Of a stretch of DNA of 64,000 bases, positions 7,258 through 16,512 are shown one piece after another. Below the pieces are notes generated by a model that made no database searches, was not told where the DNA came from, and saw nothing but the letters and a program-made list of their open reading frames with translations. The translations under genes were made by a program, and so were the position numbers. The stretch is from positions 930,001-994,000 of the forward strand of contig NZ_SJSL01000002.1 in NCBI RefSeq assembly GCF_004331695.1, read 5' to 3'. The stretch is from Pedobacter psychroterrae (GTDB lineage Bacteria > Bacteroidota > Bacteroidia > Sphingobacteriales > Sphingobacteriaceae). Numbering within the stretch: position 1 is the stretch's first letter; the number at the start of each line of letters is the position of its first letter.

Positions 7258-7735
7258 TCTGTAAATATCAATTAAATTGGTGTTTCTTAAGGTCTCATTA
7301 CCCACTACTGGGTATAGCTTTTCAACTTTTGTTAACTATCCTGCCTGTTCTTTTATTGGAAAGACACCCTAAAGAATTTGCAGTGCAATTCACTTCCCAC
7401 ACTTGTCAGGTAATTAATTTATGGTCGTACTAGTAGCCTTAGGCAAATACTACAACAACATAAAACTGCTTTTCATTTTTTTTATCAATTACGCATGGGT
7501 AAATGTAATTATTGCATGAATCGATGACAATGATGTTCATCAATCAAGGACATGATTAAGATTACTGCTGGCGCCGTGTGTTACCCTTAGATGACGAGTA
7601 TCTAATATACAGATGATGACAATCATTCTTCTTGTTTGGAATTACACCTAGCTTAGATTTAACATGGTTAACACCTTATGAAAAATGGAATCTGAAACCT
7701 ATTCTAGGCTGAAACTAAGTTGATCGATAAAAAGG
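7258..7735. other. Divergent intergenic region
   Basis: About 480 bp separate the Crp/Fnr gene (minus) from the P-type ATPase gene (plus). No coding frame, tRNA or clear repeat was found. It should hold both divergent promoters, but no strong TAnnTTTG element was identified and no copy of the 18-bp sulfur-cluster box was seen. Confidence 0.5.
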
Positions 7736-10249
7736 ATGGCAATAAATAATTTTAACATACTTGGATTAAGTGATGCTGAGGTGAATACTTCCCGGTCGAA
7801 ATATGGATCAAACAAACTTTCATTTAAAAAGGAAAGCGGCTTTATTGTTGCGCTGTTAGGATTGCTAAAGGAACCGATGGTAATCTTACTGCTGGTTACT
7901 TCCAGCATTTATTTTATCAGTGGGAAATCTGGAGATGCCATTTTTCTGGCTCTAGCAATTTTAGTGGTTGCAGGTATTTCTTTGTATCAGGACTCCAGAA
8001 GCCGTAACGCGCTTGAAAAGTTAAAAAATATATCGCAACCTGAATGCAAGGTGGTCAGAAACGGAAAGGTTTTAGATGTTAAAAGCTCGGATCTGGTGGT
8101 CGGCGACAGCCTGATGGTTGAAGAAGGAACTTCCGTAACGGCAGACGGCATAATTGTTCACTCCAATGATTTTTCTGTCAACGAAAGCATTCTCACCGGT
8201 GAGTCTTTGGCTGTTTTTAAGGACAAATTTTCAGCGAATAATTTAATTTTTCAAGGTACCACTGTAGCAAGCGGTCTGGCCATTGCAACCATAACCGCCA
8301 TAGGCAATCAAACTAGTCTGGGTAAGATTGGCAAAAGCCTGGAGTCTATAATGACGCAGCGAACACCACTGGAAATACAGATCAATAATTTTGTTAAAAA
8401 AATGGTGATCGTCGGGACACTCGTATTTTTGGTCGTATGGGCTATTAATTATCTCCATTCTGCTGATCTTTTGGATAGCCTGACTAAAGCACTAACGCTG
8501 GCCATGAGTATCCTGCCTGAAGAGATTCCGGTTGCGTTTACGACTTTCATGGCGCTGGGTGCCTGGCGGCTGATGAAAATGGGGATCGTCGTTAAACAGA
8601 TGAAAACGGTTGAAACCCTGGGCAGCGCATCGGTGATATGCACCGATAAAACCGGCACCCTTACTGAGAATAAGATGAGTTTGGCGAAAGTATATTCCCT
8701 GCAGGATAACCGAATCTCAGATACACAAGAAAAGGTCTCCAATGTATCTGTTCAGGAACTGATCACACTGGCCATGTGGGCGAGTGAACCCATACCTTTT
8801 GATCCCATGGAAATAGCCTTGCACGATGCTTATTCTAAAACAGGTCTTGTGGACGAACGTCCTGATTACCACATGATCCATGAATATCTGCTGGGTGGCA
8901 AACCACCTATGATGACTCACTTGTTTGAAAATCGCACGGGAAAACGCATTATTGCAGCTAAGGGTGCACCGGAAGCATTGATCAGCAACAGCAAATTAGA
9001 TGCCCTCGAGAAAAAGCAGATAGCCGGGGCAGTTCAGTTACTAGCTGCCGAAGGTTATCGGATATTGGCTGTAGGTGAAGTAAATTTTCTGGGTAATGAC
9101 TTCCCGGTTACCCAGCAGGAGTTTGCATTTAAGTTTGTAGGGCTGGTGGCATTCTATGATCCACCAAAGGAAAATATTACTGCGGTATTGCAAGCCTTTT
9201 ACAAGGCGGGTATCGCAGTTAAAATTATCACTGGCGACAACGCAGAAACCACCAGCGCAATTGCCCGTCAAATTGGTTTTCGTGGTTTTGAACTATGTAT
9301 CAGCGGAGAGGAGCTGATGCAGTTGTCCAAAGAGGAACTCAAAACTACGGTGGGAAGAGTGAATATTTTTACGCGAATGTTCCCTGAGGCTAAATTAAGG
9401 ATTGTCAAGGCTTTAAGGTCGAAAGGCGAAATTGTGGCGATGACAGGCGATGGTGTCAATGATGGCCCTGCGCTCAAGGCCGCCCATATTGGCATAGCTA
9501 TGGGTAAAAAAGGCACCGAGATTGCCAAACAGGCAGCATCGTTGATTTTGTTGGAAGACGACCTCTCTAAGATGGTGGACGCCATTGCTATGGGCAGGCG
9601 CATATACACCAATCTAAAAAAAGCAATACAATATATCATTTCCATACATATCCCAATTATTTTAACAGTATTTATTCCCCTGGCTTTAGGCTGGATATAC
9701 CCTAACATTTTTTTACCTGTACACGTAATTTTTTTGGAATTAATCATGGGGCCAACCTGTTCCATCATTTACGAAAACGAGCCGGTGGAACAAGATGCGA
9801 TGTTACAAAGGCCTCGCCCGTTTAGCACTACATTCTTTACCTGGAAAGAATTAACAACAAGCGTCATACAAGGTCTTGTGATCACTGCAGGAAGTTTAAT
9901 GATTTATCATTATGCAGTAAGCAGGGAAGCAGATGAGCAATTGACCCGCACAATGGTATTTACTTGTCTGATATCTGCTAATATTTCCCTTACTATGGTT
10001 AATAGGTCGTTTTACTACTCTCTGTTTACCACGATAAGATATAAGAACAATCTTGTATTAATAATCATTGGGATCACCGTGTTAATTTCCGGCTTACTGA
10101 TCTACTTTGATCCGTTTGCAAATTTCTTTGGTTTCGAGCCTTTAAGCCTCTTAGAGTTTACTGCAAGTGTTAGCATCGGGTTCTTATCGGTAATATGGTT
10201 TGAGCTTTTTAAATGGCAAAAACGACTGACCGCAAGCAAGAATTTATAA
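7736..10249 (+). CDS. P2-type cation-translocating ATPase
   Basis: This 837-residue membrane pump has the full P-type set: actuator loop LTGES near residue 155, phosphorylation site CTDKTGTLT with Asp304, hinge MTGDGVNDGPALK near residue 570, and about ten helices. The TM4 motif is PEEIP rather than the PEGLP of Ca2+-ATPases or PVAMP of P3A proton pumps, so the transported ion (Ca2+, H+, Mn2+ or Mg2+) is not settled. No N-terminal heavy-metal-binding domain or CPC motif is present, which argues against Cu/Cd/Zn pumps. ATG 7736 follows AAAAAGG, a reasonable ribosome-binding site. A nitroreductase gene follows by 12 bp. Confidence 0.93.
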   Translation: MAINNFNILGLSDAEVNTSRSKYGSNKLSFKKESGFIVALLGLLKEPMVILLLVTSSIYFISGKSGDAIFLALAILVVAGISLYQDSRSRNALEKLKNISQPECKVVRNGKVLDVKSSDLVVGDSLMVEEGTSVTADGIIVHSNDFSVNESILTGESLAVFKDKFSANNLIFQGTTVASGLAIATITAIGNQTSLGKIGKSLESIMTQRTPLEIQINNFVKKMVIVGTLVFLVVWAINYLHSADLLDSLTKALTLAMSILPEEIPVAFTTFMALGAWRLMKMGIVVKQMKTVETLGSASVICTDKTGTLTENKMSLAKVYSLQDNRISDTQEKVSNVSVQELITLAMWASEPIPFDPMEIALHDAYSKTGLVDERPDYHMIHEYLLGGKPPMMTHLFENRTGKRIIAAKGAPEALISNSKLDALEKKQIAGAVQLLAAEGYRILAVGEVNFLGNDFPVTQQEFAFKFVGLVAFYDPPKENITAVLQAFYKAGIAVKIITGDNAETTSAIARQIGFRGFELCISGEELMQLSKEELKTTVGRVNIFTRMFPEAKLRIVKALRSKGEIVAMTGDGVNDGPALKAAHIGIAMGKKGTEIAKQAASLILLEDDLSKMVDAIAMGRRIYTNLKKAIQYIISIHIPIILTVFIPLALGWIYPNIFLPVHVIFLELIMGPTCSIIYENEPVEQDAMLQRPRPFSTTFFTWKELTTSVIQGLVITAGSLMIYHYAVSREADEQLTRTMVFTCLISANISLTMVNRSFYYSLFTTIRYKNNLVLIIIGITVLISGLLIYFDPFANFFGFEPLSLLEFTASVSIGFLSVIWFELFKWQKRLTASKNL

Positions 10250-10261
10250 TCATACCAAATC

Positions 10262-11380
10262 ATGAACAGAAGAAAATTTTTAGGAGTAACAGGTGGATCT
10301 GTTTTTATTGCGGGTGCAACTTTTTATGCCTTCAGCGATAAGAGTAATTTCATCAGGGCCGATCTGGGAGCTGAAAGCAAAGTCCTGCCACCATTAACAA
10401 CTGAGGAACTGCAGATAGCATATCTTGCCTCCCTGGCACCTAGCGGCCACAATACCCAGCCCTGGATGATCAAGTATATTGAACCTTTGCATTGGGTCAT
10501 CTGCAATGATAAACGTAAATGGTTGCCAGCTGTCGATCCAACACAGCGCGAAACGATATTGTCTATCGGTGCATTTATTCAGAATTTGGAGTATGCCGCA
10601 AATAGCCTGGGGTACGTTTGTCAGTTCGGTTTAATCGGAGCCACTAATCAACAGGAGGACTTAATGGAAGTAAAACTAATCCGGTCGGGGAACGCGATCC
10701 GGTATAATACCAAAAGTATTATACAACGCCGGACAGTCCGCTCCAACATCCTTTCCGAAGAATTAAAAATAGAAGACATCAGACTATTGGTTGACAAGGA
10801 ACCAGATCAAATTCACTTCATTCCCCGTGCGGATAAGGCATACCATCATCTTAATGAACAAACCATCGAAGCCAATAAGCTTCAATCAAACAGGGAGCAG
10901 GCGCAAAAAGAATTGGCTGAGTGGATCAGGTTTTCAAGCAAGGATGCTGAAACTTACCGGGATGGTCTTACCACTGGGAGCATGGAAATTGCGGGTATTT
11001 CTGGTTGGGTTGTTCGAAACTTTTATGGAAAATCTAATGTAATGGGTAAAAGCTTCAGGGATCAGAATATCGACCAGGTAGAAAAACAGGTAGCTTCTTC
11101 AGCTGCCTGGATTTTACTTACAAGTAAGGATGCCTCTGTAACTAGTCTGATCGAAACTGGCAGGCGGATGCAACGGTTGCTACTGAAAGTAAGAGCTAAA
11201 AACATAGCCATACATCCGATGACCCAGATACTGGAAGAGCCATCGATTCATCAGCGTTTTAACGCATCTATCGGCATAAATGATCCCGTTCAGTTTATTT
11301 TGCGAGCGGGTTATGTAAAGGATTATCCTGAACCTGTTTCATTGAGGAGGCCAGTTGAATCCTTTATTCAAACAATCTGA
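10262..11380 (+). CDS. Tat-exported Acg-family nitroreductase-like flavoprotein
   Basis: This 372-residue protein begins MNRRKFLGVTGGS, a twin-arginine export signal, followed by a hydrophobic stretch. The body contains APSGHNTQPW near residue 60, the FMN-binding start of nitroreductases, and the longer two-lobed layout of the Acg family. It is predicted to act outside the cytoplasm with bound FMN; the substrate is unknown. It follows the P-type ATPase gene by 12 bp and precedes a small membrane protein gene. Acg homologues are known as stress-related flavin-binding proteins, so a redox-stress role is plausible but unproven. Confidence 0.85.
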   Translation: MNRRKFLGVTGGSVFIAGATFYAFSDKSNFIRADLGAESKVLPPLTTEELQIAYLASLAPSGHNTQPWMIKYIEPLHWVICNDKRKWLPAVDPTQRETILSIGAFIQNLEYAANSLGYVCQFGLIGATNQQEDLMEVKLIRSGNAIRYNTKSIIQRRTVRSNILSEELKIEDIRLLVDKEPDQIHFIPRADKAYHHLNEQTIEANKLQSNREQAQKELAEWIRFSSKDAETYRDGLTTGSMEIAGISGWVVRNFYGKSNVMGKSFRDQNIDQVEKQVASSAAWILLTSKDASVTSLIETGRRMQRLLLKVRAKNIAIHPMTQILEEPSIHQRFNASIGINDPVQFILRAGYVKDYPEPVSLRRPVESFIQTI

Positions 11381-11444
11381 GGGTAAAGCACCTGCATTTT
11401 ATCGTATTCATAATCACGCCTCTAGAGGTATTAATTTAAAGGAA

Positions 11445-11897
11445 ATGAAAACAACGGGTTTAATTTATTTAATTTTTTTATTGGCTTTTTTGGGTTTGGG
11501 TGCAATTGGAGGTGGTGGAGCACTGATCGTTTCGCCTACCGGCAAACTGATTGGACTACCCTTGTCATTGCTTGATCCATCACCTTTCAATAGTTTTTTG
11601 ATACCTGGCCTCATCCTATTCACCGTTCTGGGCCTGGCCCCGTGCCTGCTGATAATCGCTTTATTAAAGAAACCTGAGAGCTGGTTTGCCGAAATGCTAA
11701 ATTGCTTTTCTGATATGCACTGGTCCTGGACCTATTGCGTATACATAGCCTTTGGATTAATTATCTGGATACAAGTCGAAATGGTCTTTATACAAGCGGT
11801 AAGCTGGCTGCATACCTTCTATATCATTTTGGCCTTGATTATGCTTTTTATTACCTTACTACCAACTGTGAGACAACTCTATAAAAAATCAGCTTAA
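11445..11897 (+). CDS. Four-helix integral membrane protein of unknown function
   Basis: This 150-residue protein has four hydrophobic segments (about residues 5-28, 45-68, 90-108 and 118-140) and a short basic tail. The open frame could start at 11355 inside the nitroreductase gene, but ATG 11445 (MKTTGLIYLIF), preceded by AAAGGA, is the convincing start. It has no recognised catalytic motif. Small four-helix proteins of this shape are common in Bacteroidota. It may be co-transcribed with the upstream flavoprotein. Confidence 0.75.
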   Translation: MKTTGLIYLIFLLAFLGLGAIGGGGALIVSPTGKLIGLPLSLLDPSPFNSFLIPGLILFTVLGLAPCLLIIALLKKPESWFAEMLNCFSDMHWSWTYCVYIAFGLIIWIQVEMVFIQAVSWLHTFYIILALIMLFITLLPTVRQLYKKSA

Positions 11898-12056
11898 CAA
11901 AGCATAACAGACATGTTAATTTCAGGAGAATAACCAACTTCGATTATTTTGAATTTTAAGTTGCTCCGGTTCTGACTGGATAGCGTGGTGACCACAATCA
12001 ATTCAACCCCTGATCATGATCATATATTCAAAATAATTTTTTGTTCAGCTTTGAGC

Positions 12057-12530
12057 ATGAACAACATTGATATGGATACACTAATAGATTCGACATTATC
12101 CGCTGAACTTCAGGAAAATTATCTTGAAAAAAAAGAATTGCGATTAGATCTTCTTTTTCCGGAAGATGAGTTTCATTTTTGTCAAAATATTTTTAATCAG
12201 GTACTTTCGGAAAAAGTTGAAAGAGAAAGTCTTCCGAAAATTGAGATGATCAGTTTTACTCTGAATGTTATTCTGGAACGCCGAAGACAATTGAAGGACA
12301 GTTTACAGTCCCAAAAATGTGAATTAAAAAAATTACTGGAAGGTGATTCTATGGAGGTAAAGGTGTCCATGTTTAAAACCGAAGATGCCATCATCGATGA
12401 AATCCTCCTATTAATTAATGCTGAAAAGCTAATCAAAGAAGATCTCTTGGCCCTTGTTAAACGTCAGCAATTAAATAAATTGCCAATCGTGCAGGCAAAG
12501 GTTTTAAACGCGAACCGATATCACATTTAA
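12057..12530 (+). CDS. Hypothetical cytoplasmic helical protein
   Basis: The protein is 157 residues from ATG 12057 (MNNIDMDTLIDST); GTG codons at 11985/11988 give a longer version of up to 181 residues, and a second ATG lies at 12072. It is rich in Glu, Lys and Leu, lacks signal or membrane segments, and is probably mostly alpha-helical with possible coiled-coil character around residues 60-110. The family was not recognised. It sits 63 bp upstream of the response-regulator gene in the same direction and could be part of that unit. Confidence 0.55.
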   Translation: MNNIDMDTLIDSTLSAELQENYLEKKELRLDLLFPEDEFHFCQNIFNQVLSEKVERESLPKIEMISFTLNVILERRRQLKDSLQSQKCELKKLLEGDSMEVKVSMFKTEDAIIDEILLLINAEKLIKEDLLALVKRQQLNKLPIVQAKVLNANRYHI

Positions 12531-12593
12531 GATTATAGTTAAGCGATTTTATAGCTACAGTTTGTCTTCAGATTTTAATCAGATATTTAACTA

Positions 12594-13265
12594 ATGAAGC
12601 TGTTAATTATAGAAGATGAAGAAAGCCTGAGCAGAAGTATACTCCAATACTTGACCGCCGAAGGGAATATTTGCGACATAGCAGCAACTTTTGATCAGGC
12701 GAGTGAAAAGACCGGCATGTATGATTACGACTGCGTTCTGCTAGACTTGGGACTTCCGGATGGAGAAGGGTTGGAGCTACTCAGACAAATGAAGAAATCG
12801 AAGAAACCTGATGGTGTATTGATCATATCAGCCAGGGATTCCATAGAACAGCGTGTCCAAGGTCTGAGCCTGGGCGCAGATGATTATCTTGTGAAGCCTT
12901 TTCATCTCTCTGAACTGAATGCAAGGATAATGGCAATTGTTCGCCGGAGAAATTTTAACGGGAGCGATCAACTGGAATTCAACGAAATTGAAATTGATGT
13001 AAATTCAAAAGAAGTAAAAATCTTAGGTGTACAGGTTTATCTCACCAAAAAGGAATTTGATATTTTGTTGTACTTTGTGACCAATAAATCCAAAGTGATC
13101 TCGAAATCTGCTGCTGCCGTACACATCTGGGGGGAAGATGCAGACATGGCGGACAGCTTTGATTTCATCTATACACACATCAAAAACATCAGAAAGAAAC
13201 TGACAGACGCTGGCTGTAAGGATTACTTTCATTCTGTTTATGGCATTGGTTATAAATTTCAATAG
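12594..13265 (+). CDS. OmpR/PhoB-family response regulator
   Basis: This 223-residue protein has an N-terminal receiver domain (acidic pair near residues 8-9, phospho-acceptor Asp51 in LLDLGLPDGEG, Lys near 101 in VKPFH) and a C-terminal winged-helix DNA-binding domain (about 128-223, ending YGIGYKF). It is followed 2 bp later by the histidine-kinase gene, so the two form a two-component system. The targets are unknown. A regulated role for the neighbouring redox cluster is possible because it lies directly downstream, but that is inference. Confidence 0.93.
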   Translation: MKLLIIEDEESLSRSILQYLTAEGNICDIAATFDQASEKTGMYDYDCVLLDLGLPDGEGLELLRQMKKSKKPDGVLIISARDSIEQRVQGLSLGADDYLVKPFHLSELNARIMAIVRRRNFNGSDQLEFNEIEIDVNSKEVKILGVQVYLTKKEFDILLYFVTNKSKVISKSAAAVHIWGEDADMADSFDFIYTHIKNIRKKLTDAGCKDYFHSVYGIGYKFQ

Positions 13266-13267
13266 AT

Positions 13268-14563
13268 ATGAAACTGCTAACAAGTTATAACCGAATGTTG
13301 CTGTTAGTAAGTGCGCTAGGACTTATCTGCATAGGGTTTCTTTTTTACCGCACGCTAAGTTTTTATTTAAATAAGCAGATCGACAGTAACCTGGTAGAAG
13401 AACTGATGGAGGTCAATGATTTTACACATAGCCGGAATATTGTTCCTGCCCATGAGCAGTTCAAAGATTTAGTGATTGAGTATAAGAAAACACGGCACGC
13501 AGATACCGGTCGAAAGTTCGCCGACACGGTATTCTATAATCCTAAAAAAAAGGTTAGGGAAGCGGCGAGATATCTTAAAACCGGCGTCAGTTTTAATGAC
13601 TCGAATTATCAGGTGCAGATCTTCACCTCTAAAGTGGAATGGGATGATCAGATTAAGAGTATTTTTATGGTCATTATTTCGCCGGTATTACTGCTTTTAG
13701 CAGTGTTGTTGCTGGTTAACCGCTTCATGACCAGAAGGCTTTGGCGTCCTTTCAGGCAGATCCTGGAAAGCCTCAAAACTTTCAATTTGAACCAGGACAA
13801 GTCCTTTGAAGTAATTGACAGTCCTGTTCTGGAATTCCGGGAACTCAACCAGGCAATTCTAGACATTTCGCTTCGTATCAGGTCAGATTTCAAAGAGGTA
13901 AAGCTTTTTACCGAAAATGCATCTCATGAGATGATGACCCCGCTGGCGGTTATCAATTCAAAACTGGATACTATGCTGCAATCTGACCGGCTTGGAAAAG
14001 AAGAAAGCGAGACCCTGGCAGATCTTTACAAGGCAACGTCAAGATTGACCAAGCTGAACCAAAATTTGCTCTTACTGGTAAAAATAGACAATAACCTGAT
14101 TAACGAGCAGGAAGTTGTCGACATCTCGACATTACTGGTGGAACGGATTTCTTATTTTCAGGAGTTGATTCAAAAAAGGAGTTTAAGCGTGATCAGTACG
14201 TTAAATCCTGCAAGCCTGAATACGAACAGATACTTACTAGAAATTCTGATCAACAACCTGCTGAGTAATGCGATCAGGCACAATCATGAGCATGGACACA
14301 TCGAAATCATTTTGTCTGGCGATGGTATGACTTTCAGAAATACAGGCATTGCCAAGGCTTTAGATGAGCATAAAATATTCGACCGCTTCTATAAGGACAG
14401 CGGTTCTGATGGCACCGGACTGGGACTGGCTATTTTAAAGCAAATTTGCGTACGTCTTCACTTTGGCTATAACTATATGTATAATGACGGGCAGCATTGC
14501 TTTAAGGTTGATTTTAAACCGTGCGCGGCTTTGACACAGAAAAATCAGATTAACATCTTTTAA
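13268..14563 (+). CDS. Sensor histidine kinase
   Basis: This 431-residue membrane kinase has transmembrane segments at about residues 10-30 and 133-151, bounding a short periplasmic sensor of about 100 residues. A HisKA domain follows with His220 in ENASHEMMTPL, then an ATPase domain with N-box NNLLSNAIRHN and G-box DGTGLGLAIL. It is the partner of the preceding OmpR-type regulator. The sensor region has no recognised ligand fold. Confidence 0.93.
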   Translation: MKLLTSYNRMLLLVSALGLICIGFLFYRTLSFYLNKQIDSNLVEELMEVNDFTHSRNIVPAHEQFKDLVIEYKKTRHADTGRKFADTVFYNPKKKVREAARYLKTGVSFNDSNYQVQIFTSKVEWDDQIKSIFMVIISPVLLLLAVLLLVNRFMTRRLWRPFRQILESLKTFNLNQDKSFEVIDSPVLEFRELNQAILDISLRIRSDFKEVKLFTENASHEMMTPLAVINSKLDTMLQSDRLGKEESETLADLYKATSRLTKLNQNLLLLVKIDNNLINEQEVVDISTLLVERISYFQELIQKRSLSVISTLNPASLNTNRYLLEILINNLLSNAIRHNHEHGHIEIILSGDGMTFRNTGIAKALDEHKIFDRFYKDSGSDGTGLGLAILKQICVRLHFGYNYMYNDGQHCFKVDFKPCAALTQKNQINIF

Positions 14564-14702
14564 CATAGAACTTCATAATGTCTCCAGAATTGAGCTGGAT
14601 ATTGTCTTATGCCAATAAGGTTAGTCGGTTCATTCAGGGCATTTACGGGGACTTGGCGGCTTAATCTGCGGCCGATTAGGATATTAAGGGGAATAAATTC
14701 AA

Positions 14703-14867
14703 ATGGACAGAAAAGATTTTTTAAACGGTATAAGTATGAGCGCGGCGGCATTTGCAATGATCAATTGCACCAACCATTGCTCAACATTTTCCGAAAGCGG
14801 GGCGGTCGCTAATGAGCCTGCTCGACGAGGCATTAACTACATACCATACACAATTGACCGGAAATAA
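14703..14867 (+). CDS. Small putative lipoprotein, or N-terminal remnant
   Basis: A 54-codon frame starts MDRKDFLNGISMSAAAFA and continues MINCTNHC, a pattern like the export signals of Bacteroidota redox lipoproteins, though Asn before the Cys is unusual for a lipobox. The rest has no recognisable domain and ends 24 bp before the thioredoxin-like gene. It may be a real tiny lipoprotein, or the surviving N-terminus of a larger deleted lipoprotein (for example a Rieske-like one). Confidence 0.4.
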   Translation: MDRKDFLNGISMSAAAFAMINCTNHCSTFSESGAVANEPARRGINYIPYTIDRK

Positions 14868-14890
14868 TTTACGGGTTTATTCTTAAGATT

Positions 14891-15322
14891 ATGAAACTAC
14901 TATTTATCTCATTTTTGTATCTATTTGTACCCTCGGCCATCTGGCTGGGCAATTTTGATGAGGCGTTAAAAGTGTCGCGTGAAACCCACAAACAGGTTCT
15001 GATTAACTTCTCCGGTTCGGACTGGTGTGGGCCTTGTATCAGGCTTAGAAAAGAAATCCTGGAGACCGAAGCCTTCGAAAAATATGCAGGCCAGCATTTG
15101 GTCCTAGTTCGGGCAGATTTCCCGAGACAAAAAAAGAACAGGTTATCAGCCGAACAGACCAGGCTCAATGAAGCACTGGCCGAACGTTATAACCCTGACG
15201 GGAAATTCCCCTTTACTGTCTTGACAGATGAGAGGGGAAAAGTGATCAGGAGCTGGGATGGCTTTCCACAGGAGCGTCCCGAAGAATTCGTTCAGCAAGT
15301 GGCTAAATCTGCAACAAAATAA
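14891..15322 (+). CDS. Exported thioredoxin-like protein
   Basis: This 143-residue protein has an N-terminal hydrophobic segment that may serve as a signal peptide. The thioredoxin-like domain carries SDWCGPCIRL near residue 40 and a GKFPFTVLTD segment. It belongs to the Thioredoxin_7-like type often found before ApbE, DUF4266 and DUF3570 genes. The ApbE gene follows by 9 bp. The probable job is thiol-disulfide exchange for the outer-surface partners of this cluster, possibly the Cys-rich DUF4266 lipoprotein. Confidence 0.87.
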   Translation: MKLLFISFLYLFVPSAIWLGNFDEALKVSRETHKQVLINFSGSDWCGPCIRLRKEILETEAFEKYAGQHLVLVRADFPRQKKNRLSAEQTRLNEALAERYNPDGKFPFTVLTDERGKVIRSWDGFPQERPEEFVQQVAKSATK

Positions 15323-15331
15323 AATACTGAA

Positions 15332-16267
15332 GTGGCCAGAGAAAAATCGTTCAGGGAGATCAAAAAGCTGATGGGTAACCGTTTCGAGTTCACCGCAGTT
15401 TGCGATGATGAGGTGATAGGCAAACTAGCCATTTCAGCAGCTATCGCCGAAGTCAGACGCATAGAAGAATTGCTGAGTACATTTAAAGAAAACAGCCAGG
15501 TTAATGAAGTTAACCGATATGCCGGCATCAGCCCGGTCAAGGTCGATGAAGAAGTAGTCGGACTGATTGTCCGTTCCCTGAAAATTTCTTCCATTACCCA
15601 GGGTGCGTTTGATATTACCTACGGTTCCATTGACAAGAGCCTTTGGAATTTTGATGTGAACATGACAGCATTGCCTGATCCCCAGACAGCATTAAAAACT
15701 GTTGAACTGATCAACTATGAAAATGTAAGGGTCAGTATTCAGAACTCTACCGTAATGCTCAAAAATAAGGGTATGCGCATTGGGTTTGGGGGGATAGGTA
15801 AAGGCTATGCAGCCGACCGGGCCAAGCAGGTTATGAGGGACATGGGCATTAAAAGTGGGATTGTGAACGCGGCCGGTGACCTGGTGACCTGGGGCATGCA
15901 GCCTGACGGGCAGCCATGGACGATTGGAATTGCTGACCCTGACCATAAAAAACATGCTTTTTCGGCGTTGAGCATTAGCAATATGGCGGTAGCGACCTCA
16001 GGGAACTATGAAAAATACGCAGTTATTAATGGAAAGAAATACGCTCATACCATTGATCCTAAAACGGGCTTGCCGGCAGCAGGCATAAAAAGTGTGAGTA
16101 TCATTTGTCCAAGTGCTGAACTGGCCGATGCATTGGCTACCCCGGTTATGGTGATGGGTGTTGAGGTCGGACTGGACCTGATCAATCAATTGCAGAATGT
16201 GGCATGTGTGGTCATCGATGACGATGACCGGATCTATGCCTCAAAAAATATAAACTTAAAATACTGA
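15332..16267 (+). CDS. apbE: FAD:protein FMN transferase (ApbE)
   Basis: This 311-residue protein matches ApbE along its length: GFGGIGKGYAADRA (about residues 150-163), NAAGDLVTWG, SNMAVATSGNYEKY and HTIDPKTGLP. ApbE attaches FMN from FAD to Ser/Thr of target proteins using Mg2+. Translation appears to start at GTG 15332. No clear signal peptide is visible from that start, which is odd because family members usually work outside the cytoplasm. It precedes the DUF4266 and DUF3570 genes. No classical Dxx(S/T)GA(S/T) target is obvious among its neighbours; DUF4266 contains only SGAN. Confidence 0.92.
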   Translation: MAREKSFREIKKLMGNRFEFTAVCDDEVIGKLAISAAIAEVRRIEELLSTFKENSQVNEVNRYAGISPVKVDEEVVGLIVRSLKISSITQGAFDITYGSIDKSLWNFDVNMTALPDPQTALKTVELINYENVRVSIQNSTVMLKNKGMRIGFGGIGKGYAADRAKQVMRDMGIKSGIVNAAGDLVTWGMQPDGQPWTIGIADPDHKKHAFSALSISNMAVATSGNYEKYAVINGKKYAHTIDPKTGLPAAGIKSVSIICPSAELADALATPVMVMGVEVGLDLINQLQNVACVVIDDDDRIYASKNINLKY

Positions 16268-16268
16268 T

Positions 16269-16500
16269 ATGAAATTTTCAAAGCGTGCCTGGGTTTTATT
16301 GTCCTCAGGACTAATCCTGACTAATTTGCTTAAGTGCCTGCAGTAGTGTTAAGCCTTATCAAAAGAACAGGCTGAACGATGCCGAAATGGCCCTTTCCTC
16401 CAGAAAGGTCCAGAAATTTGAGCAGAGTTTCCAGCTCTACCGGGAAGGCGCATCTGGCGCAAATGGCGGTAAGAGCGGTGGGGGTTGTGGCTGTAATTAA
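16269..16500 (+). pseudogene. DUF4266 lipoprotein gene with a +1 frameshift
   Basis: Frame 1 begins MKFSKRAWVLLSSGLILTNL, a signal sequence, but stops after a few more codons at TAG. In the +1 frame the expected continuation appears at once: LSAC (lipobox), SSVKPYQKNRLNDAEMALS and a C-terminus ending in GKSGGGCGCN, the DUF4266 hallmark. The 232-nt span is one base more than 77 codons, so removing one base near 16331 restores one intact protein. This may be a real mutation, a sequencing error or a recoding site. DUF4266 proteins are small Cys-rich lipoproteins encoded with ApbE and DUF3570. Confidence 0.8.
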
Positions 16501-16512
16501 TTCGAGTATATC

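Noticed and set aside
7561..7600. GTGTGTTACCC near 7577 as a possible fourth Crp/Fnr box
   Set aside because: It shares only GTAAC with the 18-bp box, lacks the AAAGT half and has no -7 element at the conserved distance.
9268..9768. 166-codon open frame on the minus strand
   Set aside because: It is antisense to the conserved C-terminal half of the P-type ATPase and shows no family motif.
12197..13283. Minus-strand frames opposite the hypothetical and response-regulator genes
   Set aside because: They mirror well-supported plus-strand genes and have no recognisable domains.
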